Shown here: in pieces, positions 1 to 13,094 of the stretch | Numbering within the stretch: position 1 is the first letter of the stretch | Layout of the letters: the number at the start of each line of letters is the position of its first letter | Assembly: GCF_040939455.1 (NCBI RefSeq) | Contig: NC_134110.1 | Location: 100,035,001 to 100,099,000, forward strand | DNA from: Microcebus murinus | Lineage: Eukaryota > Chordata > Mammalia > Primates > Cheirogaleidae | Direction of reading: 5' to 3' | Length of the DNA stretch: 64,000 nt | Made by a program: the position numbers and the translations under genes | The notes under the pieces: generated by a model | Told to the model about the DNA's origin: nothing | Seen by the model: the letters and a program-made list of their open reading frames with translations, nothing else | The model's database searches: none

Positions 1-218
1 AATTATTTTTTTTTACTTTTTTTAAAAATTATACTTATTTATTTTTTTCTCTTTGACAGAGCCAAGAAGATATGCCCTAATTAGAGTTTCAAGTGTGTTA
101 TACCCTAAAAAAGGCAAAAAGTTTTTCAAATCATACTAAAGAGCTCAAAACAGACTACCGTATAATTGGGTCATGTTAATTAAACATATTTATATCACTA
201 TCTACAGTGAAAGTTTAC

Positions 219-383
219 CTGGAATTTTAAAGACAAAGTGATCAGCTACTACTCGGCAAGTTCTGCCTTTGTGGATTAAAATTTTAGCCACCAAGTAGTA
301 AAAATCTATGGGGATAGCTCCATGATAAAAAATTATAAGTGCTGGTCCTTCTGGTATTTTTTCCATTCCATGAACTTCATAAC
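219..383 (-). CDS. TMEM68: TMEM68 second coding exon, acyltransferase motif
   Basis: A 165-nt exon, acceptor tttttcaaacag|GTTATG, donor ATTCCAG|gtaaac. It encodes GYEVHGMEKIPEGPALIIF, then YHGAIPIDFYYLVAKILIHK and GRTCRVVADHFVFKIP. HGAIPID is the His-Asp catalytic pair of the family. The segment reads PEGPA, one residue shorter than the PEDGPA I recall from human. Confidence 0.95.
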
Positions 384-3300
384 CTGTTTGAAAAACAAAA
401 ATGCAGATATTTAAAATACATTTATAAGTTTATTTACACTAAAGGATGGTCAGTAACTTAGAAGATCTGTCTTTTCTTACAAAAGTACATGAGTCTTCCT
501 GGTTCCCTTCCCCTTTTCTCCTTTCTTCCCTCTCTCTTTCTCCTTCTCTTTCACGAACAAATCAGTCCTACAGCCACTAAGGTAGGCCAGAGCAAAGCAG
601 GCACCTGTGTGGAGAGGTGGCCTGGTGTGGGACACCACAGCCTGAGCAGGTGAGGAGGGCACCATGCAGGGTGGTGGCCTGGCCCAGGATGTCAGAGCAC
701 AGGTACGGAAAAGAGGGTACCCATGAATGGTAGGAGATGGTAGCAATGATGGGAGATTAGTTATATACAGGGGAATTGATCAAACAAGTCTACATATTAA
801 GGATGAGATGACCCAGGTTTTCAGCTGTTGGAGGAGAGGTTGAAAAAATAGAAAAGGAGGGAACTAAAATAAACTGCAACCACAAGAGAACATTACTACT
901 ACTCTAAAGAAGAGAAAAGGACAGTTAGTCTACAAATTTCTAATTTTTTTGAGCATGTCAGAGAGCAGAGATCACAAGCAAACAGGTAAACTAAATTCCA
1001 AAGGGTGACAAGGTCCTCTAAGGAAAGACCTGAAATGTCAACAAATACTTCAAGGCCAAGTGTGGGCTAGCATTAAGTGAAGAATCCCTGGGAGCCTCAG
1101 ACACACTCATTCTCCATATCTCCCCTACAAGCCTCACAGGAAAAATTAGGAGTGAGGCAGGAGACAAAAGACAGCCTCTGATAGTGATTAAGAGAACAAA
1201 CCTCCACTCATTTCCTGGAAGTCTCTCTCATAAAAGCAAAACCTGTCATAAACCAGGAGAGGTGCAGGAAACCTTTCCACTCCCTCTAAGAAAAGGGCAT
1301 ATGCATCTGATGCTGGGAGGGACAGAACTCCAAGCCAACCCCCACACACTCCTCCATCATCCCACCATCAGGCAAAAGTCTACTATTCCTAGGGAAGGGG
1401 TAGAAGTAAATATCTGTTGCTGGGAAGCAAAAGGTGGGCATCAGGAAATCCCTTAGGCTCAGGGTCCCAAAATGACATAAAGTAGAGATCTACTGCTGGA
1501 GGGAAGGGCAGCAAACTTGCTCCCATCACAAAACCCCCACCTGTACAAGACAAAGTTTGCCTGCTATAGGAAGAAATGAATGCTGAAAAGCCTCACCCCT
1601 GGGCCACAAGAATATGGGAGCTAATAAGATTGTAACTAAACCAGGAACACTGAAAAGTAACCCCCCAACCCTGGTTCCCACTGCACCCTCACATGGAGTT
1701 ATAAGCAAAGGTGAACTTTCTTGGGGTTGGGGCAGGAGCATGAAAAGAGATCCCTTCTATGGCAGAGGCATACAGGACTGAGGGTGGAGCAGAAACACCA
1801 AGAAAAACCCTCTGGTACTCCAGGCTCTATGCTGTGCAGAAGAAAATAGTAGGAGTTTCAAGTCTGTGCTGAACTAAGGTAACTACAGCAATAATAAAAC
1901 CCAAACTCACTTCAACTACTCAAGAGATTAAATCAACCCCCAACTGATCGCTAATGGCCTGACAGAAGACGAGTGCTAATTTTCAGTTATAAATACTATT
2001 TATCTCAATCACTACTGTTTTTTTTATAAGTAATGCCTAGATTTCGATCAAAAGTGATGAGACATACAAAACGGCAATTTAAAAAAATCCACTATCAAAA
2101 GATAAAGCAATCAACAGACATGATGAAAATCAGATGGGAACTATAAAATAACTTTGATTAATAAGTTAAAGAATCTAACGGAAAGGTACATATATGCAAA
2201 ATCAGATCAAGAATTTCAGCAGAGAGATGGAAAAATTAAAAAGGAGCCAAACAGACAGTCTTTAAACTTGAATGAGAGCTACAGATTAGATGTTAGTCAA
2301 AGATGTCCAAGGAATCACACAACTCTGAGCCATCAAACACACTTTTGAAACTGCTAGCTTCTTAGAACAATCTGGATCCTTTGTTGTAAGCTTAATATAG
2401 AGTAAAATTTTACAATTTTCTCAGTTTTTCCTGAGATAATATGACCTCGGACAAATCTTAAAGTGAATCACAAAATAATTCACTAATAAAAACAGGAAAA
2501 CTGAGTGACCCAATGCAAAATAAAATGCCATTTAAACTATACCATATACATGGATACTGTAATATTAATAATGCTGCAAACTTGCATTTCATTCACAAAC
2601 ATAAGACTCATTTTTATATATTTGTTAGAAATTCCTTCATTCTAGTCATTAAAAAACAAAAATGATTTTGTTGAATCTTATTACATGCAGGAAAAAACTG
2701 TGATCAGAGATTTGAACTCGATGTCAGGAAAATCTCTCCTGTAGTAGAAGTGAGATTAGAGACTCATGCCATCGCTTCCCCCTACCTCCTGCCAAATCCT
2801 ATTCCAAGTCTCTGTAAGCAGGAGCAAGGGTTTCAGCAAGAGAAGCAAATGACAAGATAAAAAGAGTGGTAGACATGGGGAGCAAATGATCTCTGGAGGT
2901 TTCCTCTAACATATGCCCAGTTCCAGGCTGGCTTCCTGGCTTTCCTTTTTTATCCTCCTCCAGATAAGATTAACTTAACCACTGTCCTTTACATGGTTCT
3001 CTTATTTGATACCATTAAGTAGAAACTTACTTACCACCCCTGCTCTGATCCCATACTCACTAAGCACTTCCTGATTTTTCAGCTTCCCATGTAACTTAGA
3101 CTTCAGGGAAAGGATTTGAAGACTACATGGAGCACAAGTAGTTCCTCTCCATGGCAAGGATTTATTATGTAAATGAGTTAATTGCCTCTGGCTTTAGACA
3201 TCAGTATCATGAATTCAGAAAACCTCCCAAGAGATAGATCCCTTCAAAATTTGTCACCAAAAATCCATTTTTTTAGCCTACATACCTACACATTATAGAA

Positions 3301-6300
3301 AAAAATTAACAAGGATGCCACCCTTTTGGATATTCCTCAGGACAGCAAACAGAACTAAAAAATATCTACAAGATAAAGTCCCAATTCCTAAGCACAGCGT
3401 TCAAGACTCTCTAACCTGTCTTCTGTTTACATTTCCAGGTTCACAACTCATAATACTGAGACACCATAGGGACAGGACTTGGTCGGGTCCCTCACCACTG
3501 ACTATGGAAGTCCACATAATCTGGCCTGATTAACTGCTGAAGCAAATAGTCTCCTAACCGCCAGAATGCAGCCCGTACCCACAAGGGCTAAATCATTTGT
3601 CTTGTATTATTTTTCAGGACCACTGGAACAAGATATTGAAGTAAGCTGATAAGACACCTGGCTGCAGAGAAACCACACCTATTCTCCTAAAGCCAGAACA
3701 GACCCCCATACTGACCTTATCCTGACTTTTTCCTTATTATAATCTCATTTTAATGCTCGAAATTATGCCCGGGGGTGGAGATTTAACATGCTAATGAGAC
3801 ATACAATGCATGAAGAAGCATGTAATAGAACTGTGCAGATGCAAAAAATCTCCACCTATATACATGCTTACATATCACCCTTTTGCTACCTAAAGCATCC
3901 TTAAAGAAACTCTCCCTGAACTCCCCTCAGGGAGCCAGGCTGAGGACTTTTTCATTTGTGCTGTCTCCCAATAAAGCTTTGCCTGTTACTCTTGTTCGGA
4001 TCTCTTGTTAATTTCTATTATGTAGCCCAAGGGCCCAGGCTGGTAACAGTACCTCTCGCCCACAAATGACTCATCTTCTAGTCCCCAAAATAATAAATTA
4101 GTAAGAAAAAACTCCAACTAAAAATGGCCTAACAGTGTGAGTGATCAGGAAACATAAATGCCCAGTAATTATAACAGATGCACAAGTATTGGACCTTAAT
4201 AATTGTCACAAAACCCTCACAAAAACCTTCCACAGATGAAAAAATTTCAGTGTGAAAAACCCATATGCCCTACCCAAAGCCACACAGTGGAGCCAGGATG
4301 CAAAACCCATATTTGCCTAACTTTAAAATCCATATTCTTGCTGCATACCACACATCCAGCTACAGGTATGTACAGTCAGCCCTTGTATCCACGGTTCCGT
4401 ATCTGTGGATTCAACTGAGGATCAAAATATTTGGGAAAAAAATTATATCTGTATTGAATATTTACAGACTTTTTTTGTCATTATTCCCTAAACAATGCAG
4501 TATAACAACTTTTTACATAGCATTTACATTGTATTAGGTATTATTAAGAAATCTAGATATGATTTAAAGGGAGGATTGTATAGGTCATATACAAACACTA
4601 TGCCACTTTTATTAATATATGAGGGACCCTGACATCCATGGATACCCAAATCTGTGGGAGATCCCAGAATCAATTCCCAAAGATACCAGGGACAACTATA
4701 CATGCTAAACTACACCTTTGATTTTCAAGTTTTCAAGTTGACCCTTAAACAACACAGTTTTGAACTGTGCGAGTCCACTTCTATAAGGATCTTCTTTCAC
4801 CTCTGCCACCCAAGACAGCCAACATCAACCCCTCCTCTTCCTCAACCTACTCAATGCGAAGACAAGGAGAATGAAGACCTTTATGATGACCCACTTCTAC
4901 TTAATGAATAGTAAATATATTTTCTCTTCATTGTGATTTTCTTAACATTTTCTCTTGTCTAGCTTACTTTATTATAAGAAGACAGTATATGATATATATA
5001 ACGTACAAAATATGTTAATCAATTGTTTATGTTATCGGTGAGGCTTCCAAGCAACAGGAAGCTATTAGCAGTTAAGTTGTGGGGGAGTCAAAATTTATAC
5101 ACAGATTTTTACTACAGGGCCCCTGACCCTTTGTTGTTCAAGGGTCAACCAGATACTTTTCATGACACAGTATATACATGTATAAGTATACTGGATGGCA
5201 GAATTCATTTCTTGCTAGTAGGAATAATAGTCAAAACTTAGATAACCTAAATCTGTATTTTGAGTACTTAATAAGAATAGTCAAGAGGTAGAAGATATAT
5301 TTTAGTGTCTTCCAAATTATTGAAGAAAGATGCTCTATAATTACAATAGCTAACATTTATTGAAACTTAGTATGTAACAGAAATTATGCTAAATGTTTTA
5401 CATGAAATTTTACTGAATCCTTGTAACAACCCACTTTATAGAAGAAAATGAGATTAAGTTAAGTATCTTGTCTGAGGAGAAGCTTATTTACATAGTTTTA
5501 AAATTGTTTCCCCTACACACTTATAAATTACAATATAAATAAAATAGTAACTTTACAACAGAGAAACCTGATACCTCCTTAATCAAATGATCAAAGTTAA
5601 TACCACCAGTAGTAAGAAACATCAGTATCATGAACCCTCTGCTATAATGCACTGAGAAGAACATGTCAACTTTTTGGTATTCTTTTAAAAAATGCATGAC
5701 CTCAATCTAATTATGGAAAACATCAAATCTAAATTGAGAGATAATCTATAAAATAAGTGACCAGTACTCTTCAGAAGGGCCAAAGTCATGAGATGGAGGG
5801 AGGGAGGGAGGGAGGGAGGGAGGGAGGGACAGATAGATAAGGAACTGTCATAGACTAGAGGAAACATGATAACTAAATGCAAAAAAAGAACACTGGTGGG
5901 AAAACTGTAAAATTTGAGATGAATCTGTAGTTAATAGTATTGTATCATTGTATACAATGGTACAATAGTGAATTTGAAAAATTTACAATGGTTATACATA
6001 AGATGTTAACATAAGGGGAAGCTGGATGAAGTATGGGAACTCTTGGAACTATTTTTGCAACTTTTTTGTAAATCTAGATTTTATTCAAACTGAATTTTTT
6101 AAAAAATCATAATTCTTGTATAAGGGAAAGGGAAGGAAGAAAAGCTAAGTAACTTGCCCAAGGTCACCCAGGCAGTAACTGAGGAGAACCTGATTTTGAC
6201 CTCAAGCAGTCTGAGTCCTTCACTGTAAGGACAAAAGTAAAAGGAAACTCTTACCCAACTGAAGTAAAGAAGAATGTTGTCTTAATACCCTAATTTAATT

Positions 6301-9300
6301 TTCCAAAAATAACTTTGCCATATATGGTTTGACCTATGTTAAACCACATTCACTAAAAGGGATTATGTCCATTTCTATAAAAAATAATAAAATATTATGT
6401 AAAATAAAGTTTACAGTTTGTGCTACTGTGGTCTATTTTTTTAAAATCAGTAACTCATATAATATAAATAATAAGCCATATGATCAGACTACCTAATTAA
6501 TCAAACCACTGCATTTCCTCAAAATTTTATGTTGCCAATATATTGATGTTAAAATGTCGGTGGTAAGTATACATAAGCATTATTTTCAGATAATGAGGTA
6601 ATTAAATTCCCTTATAAAACAAAAACAAAACCACAATAACACACACACACAATAAAACAAGATAAAACAGGCAACTAAAAGTCCTAAAATAAAATATTCC
6701 TTATTTCTCTGAAGTAAAAGTTATGGTGCTAATTACCTTTACAGTTATACTAAAATGTGAAGTTTTTACTTCTTCTCAAAAACACCTGTATATATTATTT
6801 AGGACTCTTCCTCATCATATTAATTTTCAGGGGAAATCAGTAAATATTAAGAGTTCAGCTTTTTAAAATGCTATTCATATTTTCCAGAAATAATGTCTTT
6901 TGAAAACTGAGCCAAAATTTTTATGGTTTAAAGGCTGTAAGCAACTTTGAGGATTATCCAATGAGAATAAAGACTGCATCAACCCATCATCAAGCAAACT
7001 ACCTAGAAATGTAGGTACTTAAGAAACATCAAATTAACGTTTCTTGATGTAGTGTAGGCAATATGTTACACAGCAAATTAAGAACCACAGAATTTTTTGA
7101 AAAATCATAGAGCACTTATACACAGTATGAGGGTAAAATTTAACTTTAAAATAGAAAACATTGGATAGATTCCTGTACAAAGATATTTAATAGGTAACTA
7201 ATTAAATTACTTACAGGAATAGAAATTCATGCCATCATTAAAAGTCTTATTTAAGAAAAAGGATTAGTGACATGATAAATACTAGTCTACCACACATATA
7301 TAAAAATGATAAACAGACCATAATTTTAACAGAACTCATTTGTATGATAAATTTTAGGTGATTATTTTCTCCTTATAATTTTGCTATACTTTCTACGGTG
7401 AACATTTTTATTATTAAAATAATGTGTGCCTGTAGTCCCAGCTACTTGAGAGGCTGAGGTGGGAAGATTACTTGAGCCTAAGAGTATGCGGCCAGCCTGG
7501 GCAACATAATAGCAAGGCCCCATCCCTTAAACTCCTATACAGATTCTTTAAAAAAAACAAATACTGATTTGGCGTCAATACAAAATCCAAATATACACAC
7601 AAATGCCTTTTTATTTATGTCACTAAAGAATAGGATAAAGAAAAATCAATTTTTAAAAAAGTATCACTTATCCTAATAAAATGTATTATTAAGTTATAAC
7701 ATTAAAACAGACTAAGAACTATATATTTTACTACCTCTGAACTATATGTGCATATTTTAAAATAGCTCAAAATTATATATACTGCTATAAAATAAGTTTA
7801 GCAATTTATCTAAAATAAGCCATGTCTCCTGAAATATAAATAAATTCAAATTCTTTACATTCTATATCTTGAAACATAAGGGGTATATACACGGGAGGGA
7901 GATATATATTCTCAAAAGTACTATAAATGATACCACTAAATTTTTATATCACTGTTTTAAAGACAATGTACAATAGCAGTCTACACAGATGCAGTCTCTG
8001 CAGACATGTACCCAGGGAGTGCTAAAATATCATATTGCCTCATGGAAAACAAGAGGTTATAAGAATTGTATTAACTGGCAGGAGCTTTAGTTGTAATGAG
8101 TAAATATTAAGAATTTGACATATCAAAGGCATATGGTTCCTGTTTGTATACCTGCTGAACACGATTTTTGGTCTCAAATCCCCAAACTGGGACAGACTTA
8201 CACAGCACAGAGCATAGGACTTACAAGCCAGATGTTTGGGGTTGTATCTTGGCTCTGCTTCCTAGTATACCTTGGGCAAATAACAACCTCTCTGTGCCTC
8301 AATTTCCTCATGGGTAAAATGGAGATGGCACATAGAATTTATCTATTATGTTATAAGGCTTAAAGGAGTTAATGTACATTATGTCTGGCAGAGTAAGTGC
8401 TCAAAAAAGATTTGTAGGTATGTAAATATGCATATAGTATTAAAATGACGACACATTAGCCTCATAACAAGCATGTCATTGGTGATCTTTACTAGTGACG
8501 TATATCCTAAAATGTCTATTTCAAAGCCTGTGCTTTCTTCCCTGTCCTTCTGTGAAACCACGTTGATTCTCAACAACATAATACAGAAAGGCAATCTTCG
8601 TTACATGCCTATTGAATCTTCAGTATGTTTATATAGTCTAAAAACAAAAGAGACCGACAAATAAGGTACTGGTGAAATAATAAAATAAAAATTGGTAGAG
8701 AAAATCATCAAGCCCTTGAAAATAGGTCACTGAATGGAAATTTTCAGGATGGCCAAATGAAGAAAAACTACCAATCAATAAGTATACAGCATCACAATCT
8801 CTCAAGTAATAAAGAAAAGAATGACTATTTTGGAGAGAAATGTATTGCTATCTCATTTATTCAGAAAGTCACACTGACCTTGAGATGAATTAAACACAAA
8901 ATGAGTAAATTTTGGTATGCAAATTACATTTAATGTTATATCACAATTATTTAATATTTCATTAAAAAAATCTCTGGTAAAGTCAAATTTATTTTGAACA
9001 GAAGTAAATGCTAAATAAAGCATTTAAAACTGTTTTCTAAACAGTTTTAGTCTCTTCTCTTTTAGGTGTTTTAAATATAAATTTTCATATTTCAACTTAT
9101 AGCAATAGTCTACAATGCTGTGTGGATCTTTGTTTAATGGAAACTAATATGTTTGGGAAAAATCATCTTAAAAAAGACATATACATATGCACAATGTATA
9201 CAAATAGATAACAGGGAACAGTAAACATTTCCATTATATTTTTCAGAATCTTCTCAAACAATAAAATAGAATAATAATGTAATTTTGGTGCCACACACAT

Positions 9301-9661
9301 GAATAGCAACACAGAGATCAAAGTATCCTTGCTTACCATGCCAAACTGCTGCATGTCCATCCCACAGAGTTGCCACCGTTTTTCTTGCACCATCCCATAA
9401 ATTATGAGAGTAGGCTTCTTTTAATTCATTCTTTCTCTTATAAATGTGTAAGAAAATAATAGTAAGGTAGAGAAGAAAGACAACAAAGTAAGGAAGTATT
9501 AAAAGTATTAGTGGTGTAAAAACCCACAGGAGATAGTTTGCAAAATTCAAGTAGTCTTCCAATTGTTCCACACCAAACCATTCTTCGAATATGTGAATCA
9601 GACAAGTCATATAGGGCATAGAATCCTGTCCTGCCCCACAGGTTTGGTTTTTGTCTATCAT
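219..9661 (-). CDS. TMEM68: TMEM68, 5' portion (first two coding exons); continues off the left edge
   Basis: TMEM68 is an ER membrane protein of the lysophospholipid-acyltransferase-like family, linked to triacylglycerol and alkyl-diacylglycerol synthesis. Two coding exons are in the window (9337-9661 and 219-383, joined in phase 1), giving about 163 residues of a protein I recall as 324. The first exon carries the hydrophobic segments, the second the acyltransferase motif HGAIPID (His, five residues, Asp). The remaining exons lie beyond position 1. The gene runs head-to-head with TGS1. Confidence 0.93.
384..1180. other. TMEM68 intron, no recognised element
   Basis: Includes a C/T-rich stretch at about 500-555. 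The 89-codon minus-strand frame here has no similarity I recognise. Confidence 0.5.
1180..2350 (+). mobile_element. L1M fossil, 5' UTR/ORF1-start-like
   Basis: Text such as gataaagcaatcaacagaca, then gaatttcagcagagagatgg and aaaaggagccaaacagacag, resembles the region just upstream of and into ORF1 of old mammalian L1M elements. It is highly diverged, with no intact frame. Confidence 0.5.
2351..3646. other. TMEM68 intron, unassigned
   Basis: No gene or confident repeat seen. The C/T-rich part around 2930-3100 could be an old LINE2 piece but is too diverged to call. Confidence 0.4.
3647..4048 (+). mobile_element. Solo LTR of an old class I endogenous retrovirus
   Basis: About 400 bp beginning TGATAAG and ending TAACA, with an AATAAA (about 3971) followed by a short U5-like segment (gcctgttactcttgttcgga). 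This layout is that of gammaretrovirus-like LTRs. No internal coding region is present. I could not find matching target duplications, so the ends are approximate. Confidence 0.65.
4185..4350 (-). mobile_element. MIR SINE
   Basis: Diverged MIR core in antisense orientation (cacagatgaaaaaatttcag, then gcccaaagccacacagtgg-like text). Confidence 0.5.
4373..4698 (+). mobile_element. MER2/Tigger1-type non-autonomous DNA transposon
   Basis: Begins cagtcagcccttgtatccac and ends with the inverted ...gataccagggacaacta, flanked by TA. The interior ttgtcattattccctaaaca matches the MER2 family as I remember it. About 325 bp, near full length. Confidence 0.85.
4734..5151 (+). mobile_element. Tigger2-derived DNA transposon
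   Basis: Terminal sequences gttgacccttaaacaacaca and gttgttcaagggtcaacc are inverted repeats, the hallmark of the Tigger2 group. Internally deleted; the right part is shared with the element at 41064-42014. Confidence 0.8.
5345..5490 (-). mobile_element. MIR SINE
   Basis: Antisense MIR-like text (tttactgaatccttgtaaca, then cactttatagaagaaaatga). Confidence 0.55.
5795..5829 (+). repeat. (GGGA)n microsatellite
   Basis: About eight to nine uninterrupted GGAG units, purine-only, followed by agatagataagg. Confidence 0.95.
6135..6215 (-). mobile_element. MIR SINE fragment
   Basis: Antisense MIR core: aagtaacttgcccaaggtca followed by cccaggcagtaactgaggag. Confidence 0.75.
6216..7424. other. TMEM68 intron, AT-rich, no feature recognised
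   Basis: Only a short (CA)7 run near 6640-6655 stands out. Confidence 0.5.
7425..7530 (+). mobile_element. Alu/7SL-derived fragment
   Basis: Contains gtgcctgtagtcccagctac and gccagcctgggcaacataat; only the second part of a monomer is present. Confidence 0.75.
7531..8194. other. TMEM68 intron, AT-rich, no feature recognised
   Basis: Nothing beyond simple AT-rich sequence was seen. Confidence 0.5.
8195..8410 (+). mobile_element. MIR SINE, near full length
   Basis: Sense MIR: tcttggctctgcttcctagt, accttgggcaaataacaacc, tgtgcctcaatttcctcatg, and the tail gagtaagtgctcaaaaaaga. Confidence 0.85.
8411..9336. other. TMEM68 intron next to the first coding exon
   Basis: AT-rich; no recognisable repeat or gene. 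Confidence 0.5.
9337..9661 (-). CDS. TMEM68: TMEM68 first coding exon
   Basis: Starts MIDKNQTCGAGQDSMPYMTC and encodes 108 residues plus one base. Residues about 42-70 form a strongly hydrophobic stretch (LLWVFTPLILLILPYFVVFL and on), the membrane anchor, followed by a basic HIYKRKNELKE segment and NLWDGARKTVATLWDGHAAV. The donor on the minus strand is TGGCATG|gtaagc at 9336-9335. The exon probably extends upstream into 5' UTR to an acceptor ttcccttctag, giving an exon start near 9730. Confidence 0.95.
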
Positions 9662-9730
9662 TTTTCTTTAGGGGAAAGTGACAAATTCAGTCTCTGTCTT
9701 CATTCACATAGCAGGTCTTCAATTTTGACA
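9662..9730 (-). other. TMEM68: TMEM68 5' UTR part of the first coding exon
   Basis: Between the ATG and a good minus-strand acceptor (tatttttcccttctag|TGTC). This sets the likely exon start at 9730. Confidence 0.6.
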
Positions 9731-11328
9731 CTAGAAGGGAAAAATAATCCAGTATTATTCTCTTCACAGCTATAAAGTTAAATGTTTTAGTCTACATAAA
9801 TACTATATTGGGTACTTTTTTAATATCAAAAATGAGTAGATTGTTAATGGTTAACTTTGCTGCATATTTAAATGTGAAAATTATAAGGTTTCATCTGTCT
9901 GCTCATGAAGCATGTTGTGTTTAGCCTTTGAAATAACTTGTTATAATTGAGAAAGGAAAGTAAAGCTACAATTGAGACAGGAAAACAAAGCTGATGAGGA
10001 ATGAGATTTCAAATTGATCTTAATAATTTGACTCATATCTTAAATGGATCATGTTGAACATTTGGATCTTAAACAAGGTCATGCTGAAATAATTGTTTTA
10101 CATACAAGAAAACATTAATATCTGATTCAATAAAAGTAACCCAATTCTTTAGGAAATGATGACATACATTTATGGATATTGTCTTTTACAGAGAAACAGG
10201 TTTACAGAAAAGCTGCCTGTTCTTTTAACATTATACAATAAAAAAATTTCTCAGTATCTTATAGTCATATAGTCAGTATCTTATAGTATCTTATAGAAAT
10301 CATATAGTCAGTATCTTATAGTATCTTATAGAAAATTTCTCTTAAATCTTAAATGACTGAAAATATAGCTGTATAATTATTTCATTAATTCACTCTCTAA
10401 AACAGTCACTGACTTACCAGAAATTAAATAAATATCTTGTCCCACACTTCAATGTATATATTCTGGAAAACACAGTAAACAAATGTAAGAAAAAAATGAT
10501 TAAAGAAAAAAGATAATCATTATAAACTAGAGTTATAGTATCTATAAAATAAACAGCAAGAGACATTCACAAATGTTTGACAAATATGATTATAGCCCCA
10601 CATTAGTATATTGCAATTAAAAACTATATTCATGCTACTGCTGCTTTATTGAGGATAACTCTCATGTTTAGTGCCACTATATAAAGCCTCACCTAAAATA
10701 AAACTTTTAACAGTGCTATAAAAAGCTTTGCTTCTTGGGAGAAAAATTATGAAATTAAGATGTGTATTGACTATGTTTCTTTTTAGTAACTTTGCTAGAT
10801 AAGCTGACAGTAGAACATGATAATCAACAATACAATTATATTACCCCTGTGATATTTTTCGATGTAAAATTTCCTTGATTTCCTTCTTCCATTCATATTT
10901 TCTCTGGTTCTGATTCTATTCTTAGAGCTATTTTATCATTATTCCAGAATATATAATCTTAATGAAAATCATCTCAAATCTTTAGTAGCTGGGGCAAGAA
11001 ATGAATAAATGAAAGAAAAGGATGGGGGGGAGAGGAAAAGACATACACATGAGAGCAATTAAATGTCATTTTTATGCCAAGGTTATCCTGCTAACTGGCT
11101 TATTAGCAGGAAATACACTTTGACTTATTCTTCCAAGGATGGAAGATATAGTATAATTCCCTTGTAACCAAAAGCATTTACTTGTGAGAAATCTGGGCCT
11201 GTTACAGTAATTGTTTACACAGCAAACAATAAACCCACAACATGGCCTTGATTTATATAATACTCTAATCAACTCTAATCAACTAAAAAGTTAACTTACT
11301 GGTGTTTGATCATTTAGAATGCAACATA
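9731..11328. other. TMEM68 intron 1 (5' side), no gene recognised
   Basis: Holds a short tandem repeat at 10253-10333 and otherwise AT-rich unassigned sequence. Confidence 0.5.
10253..10333 (+). repeat. Short tandem repeat of cagtatcttatag units
   Basis: The string agtatcttatag occurs repeatedly, arranged in a larger unit that includes atcatatagtcagtatctta, roughly two copies of about 40 bp. Confidence 0.85.
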
Positions 11329-11361
11329 GCAAAATTTAACACTTTTTAAAGTTATTATTAT

Positions 11362-11635
11362 AATATTTTTTAGAGACAGGGTCTAACTCTACCACCCAGA
11401 CTGGAGTGCATTAGTCCAATCCTGGTTCACTGTAACCTCAAACTCCTGGATTCAAGGAATCTTCCCACCTCAGCCTCCTAAGTATCTGAGACTACAGGCA
11501 CATGCCACCACATCTGGCTAATTTTTTAAATTTTTTGTACAGTCAGAGTCTTGCTATGTTGCCCAGGTTGGTCTTGAACTCCTGGGCTCAGGTGATCCTC
11601 CTGCCCTGGCCTCCTAAAATGCTAGGATTATAGGC
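11362..11635 (-). mobile_element. Alu, antisense, with 22-bp target duplications
   Basis: Antisense Alu (gagacagggtctaactctac to gctaggattatagg). Flanked by exact 22-bp direct repeats at 11329-11350 and 11637-11658 that start gcaaaatttaac, proving a LINE-mediated insertion. Confidence 0.9.
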
Positions 11636-11659
11636 TGCAAAATTTAACACTTTTTAAAA

Positions 11660-12350
11660 TGAGAGATTTTCTCACTAGCATGGCTATACTCCCCCCAAAG
11701 GAAAATAACAAATGTTAATTATGATATAAAGAAATTAGAACTTCACACACAGCTGATGGGAATATAAAATGGTACAGCCACTGTAGAAATCAGTTTGGCA
11801 GTTCCTCAAAAAGCTAAACACAGAGTTACTGTATGACCCAGCAATTCTACTCCTAGGTATATATCCAAGAGTACTGAAAATATATATTCGCACAAATATT
11901 TGTACAAAGTGGCATTGTTCACAATAGCCAAAAAAATGGAAACAACTGATGAATAAACAAAATGTGATATATCCATACAATAGAATATTCAGCCATAAAA
12001 AGGAATGAAATATTAGTTCAAACTATAAGATATTAATATATAAACCTTGAAAACACTATGCTAAGTGAAAAAGCCACACACAAAAAGCCACACATTATAT
12101 GATTCCATTTATATGAAATACCCAGAATAAGTAAATCTATAGAGACAGAAAACTTGATAGGCGACAGGCTGAGAAACGGTAAAATGAGGAATGACTACTA
12201 ATGGAAATAGAGGTATCCTTGGGATGATGACAATGTTTTGGAATTAGATAGTACTGATGGTTGTACAACCTTGTAAATATAATAAAAACTACTGAGCCAT
12301 ATACTTTAAAATGGTGAATGTTATGATGAATTATATCTTGATAAAAAAGA
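11660..12350 (+). mobile_element. L1M 3' end, sense
   Basis: Diverged but clear L1 ORF2 C-terminus and 3' UTR: gacccagcaattctactcct, cacaatagccaaaaaaatgg, atccatacaatagaatattc, then cattatatgattccatttat. The frame is broken. Confidence 0.85.
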
Positions 12351-13090
12351 GCTTTTCAATACTGTTAATAAATTAACAAAATTTATGATAACCTCTCACA
12401 TATGTTAAAAGGGGTTTTTCCTAGGCCCAATAACCAATCAACACTTTGATGATCTAACACTAACAGCTTAATACAATTACCCAGAATAATCTAGTCTCAT
12501 TTCAATTTTTAATAGGATTGTAAAATCTTGTGATTTTAAAACTTTGTGTAGTATCTCCCTAGACAAACTGGCAATAGAATTAGACCTCTCATCCTCTTAA
12601 TCTACATTCTGATTTATTATACATACTTAATGAACACAGTAAAGGGAAGACGGTCAGAGCATAGGCAGACATCCAGTGAGAGAAGCTACACAGAAACCTG
12701 TGAGACTCAGTAGTCCCTTAATAGTGCCATGTGCAAGAACCTCCTCCAAAATGGTCATTCAACCTTGATTTTGATTTAAACCCTTCCAGTAGAGAAAACT
12801 CAAAAAGTGTCCCATTCCATCTTCAAAACCATTCATCAAACTACTAAAAATGTCTTCCTTATACTTACCTCACTGTAACTTTTCCCTACTGGACCTAATT
12901 CTACACCATAGAACCTCTTCCATTAAACAATCTTTTAAATTTCAGAACAGCTATCATGAGCTGCAAAGTCCCCTTTTCTAGTAAGAACCCTTAATTCTTT
13001 CAACCACTCCCCAGAACTTGGTTTTTTAACCTTTCACCACTCAAGTCACGCTATGACTGACTCCAGTTATTTGATGTACACATCCATGTA
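12351..13090. other. TMEM68 intron 1, possible old LINE
   Basis: About 12900-13030 (cagaacagctatcatgagct, then ttaattctttcaaccactcc) resembles an ancient L3/CR1-like LINE 3' region; weak. The rest is unassigned. Confidence 0.35.
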
Positions 13091-13094
13091 CTAA

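Noticed and set aside
3647..4048. A larger provirus around the solo LTR
   Set aside because: No second LTR, primer-binding site or retroviral coding remnant was visible on either side.
5795..5829. Any spaced repeat array resembling CRISPR
   Set aside because: All direct repeats in the window are microsatellites, local tandem duplications or transposon copies, and this is a mammalian genome.
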